Source: Heterobasidion occidentale (lineage: Eukaryota; Basidiomycota; Agaricomycetes; Russulales; Bondarzewiaceae). Taken from it: a stretch of DNA of 64,000 nucleotides. Positions within the stretch are counted from its first letter, which is position 1. Each line of letters starts with the position of its first letter. The translations under genes and the position numbers were made by a program. Under the pieces are notes generated by a model. It was given only the letters and a program-made list of their open reading frames with translations. It was not told where the DNA came from and did not search any database. This document shows, in pieces, positions 61,112 to 64,000 of the stretch. The stretch spans positions 1,612,001 through 1,676,000 of the forward strand of contig JBCAQO010000007.1 in assembly GCA_039111635.1 (NCBI GenBank). The letters run 5' to 3'.

Positions 61112-64000
61112 ATGAACGCTGGGGAACTGCTCGCCAATACCCTGTCCGCCGGTACGCCACCGATTTCTCGCGTCTCAGCCCTCTGAACATGTCAGGAATG
61201 CTCAATCTTCATCGTATCAGATCACAATACGCGTGAAGATGCTACACGCAAGCTGGAGAGCGCAGCACAAGAAAACTACGTGAGCTTTCCACCCGAATGG
61301 TGCTCCCAACATCGACATCCTGATGCCTTGCTATCATAGCCCGCGTACATGCTCATGCTCTCGGCGGAGCTCGTCAATGAATCTTCGTCGCATTTTGTGA
61401 GGAATGCTGCAGGGCTGGCCTTGAAGAACGCTTTGAGTGCCCGGGTATGCATCGCGCTATTCCTAGTCATATGCCCCAAATCTTGATTTTCTCATATCGC
61501 GCAGGAGAGTACGCGGCAGACCGACTTCTCGAATCGCTGGCTAGCTCTGGACTCGGATACGAGGGCTAAGATCAAGCAAGATGTCCTGATGACCCTGCAT
61601 TCTCCTGTTCAAAAGGCCGGCGGTGTTGCCGCCCAGTGCGTTGCCGCCATCGCGACTGTGGAGCTGCCACAAGGGCAATGGCCAGAGCTAATTGAGATCT
61701 TGCTTGGCTTTGTGAACAATGCTGCTAACACGCCTCTGAGGATCGCCACGCTCAATTCCATCGGGTACATCTGCGAATCAATAGTGCGTGCCTTTTCTCT
61801 TGTTGATCGAGACGTTCGCTCATCCACACACAGGACCCTGATATCTTGAGCGTCCGTGCCAACGAGATCCTGACTGCTGTTGTTCATGGGGCGAGAAAAG
61901 AGGAGCCTTCGCCCGAGGTACAGTTGGCGGCCACCCAGGCGCTGTTCAACTCGTTGGTCTTCATTCGTGAAAACTTTGAGCGCGAGGTAATCAATTTCCT
62001 TTTGTGTCATTTTCATCGTTCTCATTTCGGTTTCGTAGGGCGAGCGTAACTATATCATGCAAGTTGTCTGTGAGGCAACACAAAATCCATCGGTTCAGGT
62101 CCAGGCCTCCGCTTTCGAGTGCTTGGTGCGCATCATGTCATTGTACTATCACAAGATGGCGTTCTATATGGAACGGGCTCTATTCGGGGTACGTCATTTG
62201 ATATGCGTTGGCTTGTATTGTATCCATCTGACGATCATCTACAGCTTACGGTCATGGGCATGAAATCTACTGAAGAGGCCGTCGCCTTACAGGCGATTGA
62301 GTTTTGGACCTCCGTGGCAGAGGATGAGGCTACGATGGAGTCTGACTACCAAGACTCGCAAGAGGTACGCTTTGGACCCTCTGCATCCTGCTGATCTCGC
62401 GATTTTGACAATGAAAACCATGATAGGGCTTGATTGATGGTGAGGTTGAGGAGCCGAAGTACTTTGCCAAGATCGCGCTCCCAGAGATTATCCCAGTTCT
62501 CTTGATGCTACTCACTCGTCAGGATGAAGACGCTGACGAAGATGAGTGGAACGTGGCCATGGCTGCCGGGACCTGTATCAATTTCCTCGCACAAGCCGTC
62601 CACGACAGCATTGTGCCGGCCGTGATCCCATTCATCGAGGGGAACATCAAGTCGCCAGACTGGCGTCAGCGGGAGGCTGCGGTCATGGCTTTCGGGTCGA
62701 TCCTCGTAGGCCCTGATCCCTCCGGCCTTACGCCTCTGGTCAACCAGGCGCTTCCCATCCTCATCGACATGATGAACGACAGCAACCTCCATGTGAAGGA
62801 TACGACCGCCTGGACGCTCGGCCGGATCTGCGAGTCGCTCATGTCTGTGATCAAGCCCGAGGTACACCTCCACCCGCTCATATCGGCGCTTGTCAACGGC
62901 CTGCAAGACAGCCCCCGGATCATCGCCAACTGCTGCTGGGCGCTCATGAATTTGGCGGATGGTGTATATGAGCTGTATGATAGCGACAACATCACAGGTA
63001 GTCCCCTATCGCCGTACTTTGAGGGTATTGTGTCGGCGCTTCTGCGCGTCACTGAGACGTGAGTTTGGCGTCCTCTCACTTGATGCTTAGCCTTTGCTGA
63101 ATTTTGACGCAGGGCCAGCAATGAGTCGAACTTCCGCACGTCCGCATACGAAGCCATCACTTCCTTCGTCCAGCAGGCGACTCCCGATGTTATTCCTGTG
63201 ATTCAGAACACCGTCGTCACGATTTTGCAGAGGATGGAACACCTCTTGAACATGCAGAACCAAATTCTCGGCATGGACGACCGTAACAACTGGAATGATC
63301 TTCAAAGCAACCTCTGCAGTGTTACCGTCGTACGTATCTTCTTCGTCTCCTTGGCAAGGAGTGCATACTCAGCAGGCAATTGGCAGAGTGTAATCCGCAA
63401 ACTTAACGAAGGGATCCAACCGCTGGCAGACCGCATCATGACGCTCATTCTACAGCTCATTCAGTCTGCTGGAAAGGCATCGACGATCTTGGAGGACGCT
63501 TTCCTCGTTGTCGGCTCACTAGCAGCAGGTTTGTAATTCCTACTCAACGCATGACAGCCGCGGCCTAACCAATTTTCCTGTAGCTATCGAACAGCAGTTC
63601 TCTCCTTATAGCCAAGCCTTCCTTCCGTACCTCTACCCCGCGCTTAAGGCGTACGAGGATACGCAGCTGTGCACGGTTGCCGTCGGCATCATCGGTGACA
63701 TTACCCGTGCGCTCGGAGACGAGAGCGCGCAGTACGCTGACGCGTTCGTGACTGTATTACTTGAGAACCTATCGAGCGAGGTCCTCAACCGCAATGTGAA
63801 GATATCAATACTCGCTTGCTTCGGCGACATCGCGCTCGCCATCGGACCGAAGTTCGAGCCTTACCTTGATACGGCCATGACAGTGCTTAGACAGGCTGCC
63901 GCACTGCAGGCGAACCCGGTCAGTCATACGATGCATAGGGCGCTTGAGGGTCGTAACTGACTATATTCGCCTGTGTGACAGCTCGACTTTGATTCCATCG
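61112..64000 (+). CDS. KAP95: Importin subunit beta-1 (partial, 3' end outside window)
   Basis: The start at 61112 opens MNAGELLANTLSA, and the importin-beta N-terminal domain follows (DATRKLESAAQENY, HFVRNAAGLALKNALSA). HEAT repeats run through the rest, for example LRIATLNSIGYICESI, EVQLAATQALFNSLVFI, VQASAFECLVRIMSLYYHKM, DEWNVAMAAGTCINFLAQ, WRQREAAVMAFGSIL and VKDTTAWTLGRICESL. The acidic DEDADEDEW loop is the one that contacts importin-alpha's IBB region and Ran. The last exon seen begins about 63982 with LDFDSI and continues past the window edge. The protein carries cargo through nuclear pores. About 780 of roughly 860 residues are present. Frames are intact. Confidence 0.95.

Overview
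This is nuclear DNA of a filamentous fungus, most likely a basidiomycete (probably Agaricomycetes). Genes carry many short introns of about 50-70 nt with GT...AG ends, lie on both strands with short spacers, and encode eukaryotic proteins such as an APC/C subunit, a COG subunit, importin beta, TFIIE beta, PAN3 and LSM7. The class-level placement is an inference from gene style and protein flavour, not from a marker gene. I support 18 protein-coding genes and saw no convincing rRNA, tRNA, transposon or CRISPR array.

Left part (1-16 kb). The first 6 kb is GC-rich, repeat-flecked and has no gene I can support. It leads into a Zn(II)2Cys6 transcription factor (+) with an extreme C-ending codon bias and a long Gln/His/Gly-rich tail. 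A 2-kb low-complexity spacer follows, then a PIH1-domain gene (-) head to head with a type I DAHP synthase gene (+), the entry enzyme of aromatic amino-acid synthesis. The shared 190-bp promoter has three CCAAT boxes and a Gcn4-like TGACTC.

Middle part (16-46 kb). In order: APC1 (-), a two-finger RanBP2-type zinc-finger protein (-), a UPF1-like SF1 helicase with a mitochondrial-looking N-terminus (-), a small secreted eight-cysteine GPI-type protein (-), a GH3 NagZ-type beta-N-acetylglucosaminidase (+), a VHS-GAT trafficking adaptor (-), an Hrp1-like two-RRM protein (+) and COG7 (-).

Right part (46-64 kb). A TKL-type kinase ending in a C1-like zinc finger (+), a secreted GH20 hexosaminidase (-), TFIIE beta (-) head to head with PAN3 (+), a Cid1-type nucleotidyltransferase (+), LSM7 (-), and importin beta-1 (+), which runs off the window. 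PAN3, the Cid1-type enzyme and LSM7 are consecutive and belong to successive steps of 3' mRNA decay (deadenylation, 3' tailing, Lsm binding). GH3 and GH20 together cover chitin-oligomer and GlcNAc turnover.

Quality note: at least fifteen single-base frame breaks, mostly one-base losses in G or C runs, fall in otherwise well-conserved genes between about 6 and 44 kb (transcription factor, APC1, zinc-finger gene, helicase, VHS-GAT, HRP1, COG7). Repairing the counts makes gene lengths divisible by three, so assembly or basecalling errors are the likeliest cause. Genes to the right of 45 kb read cleanly.
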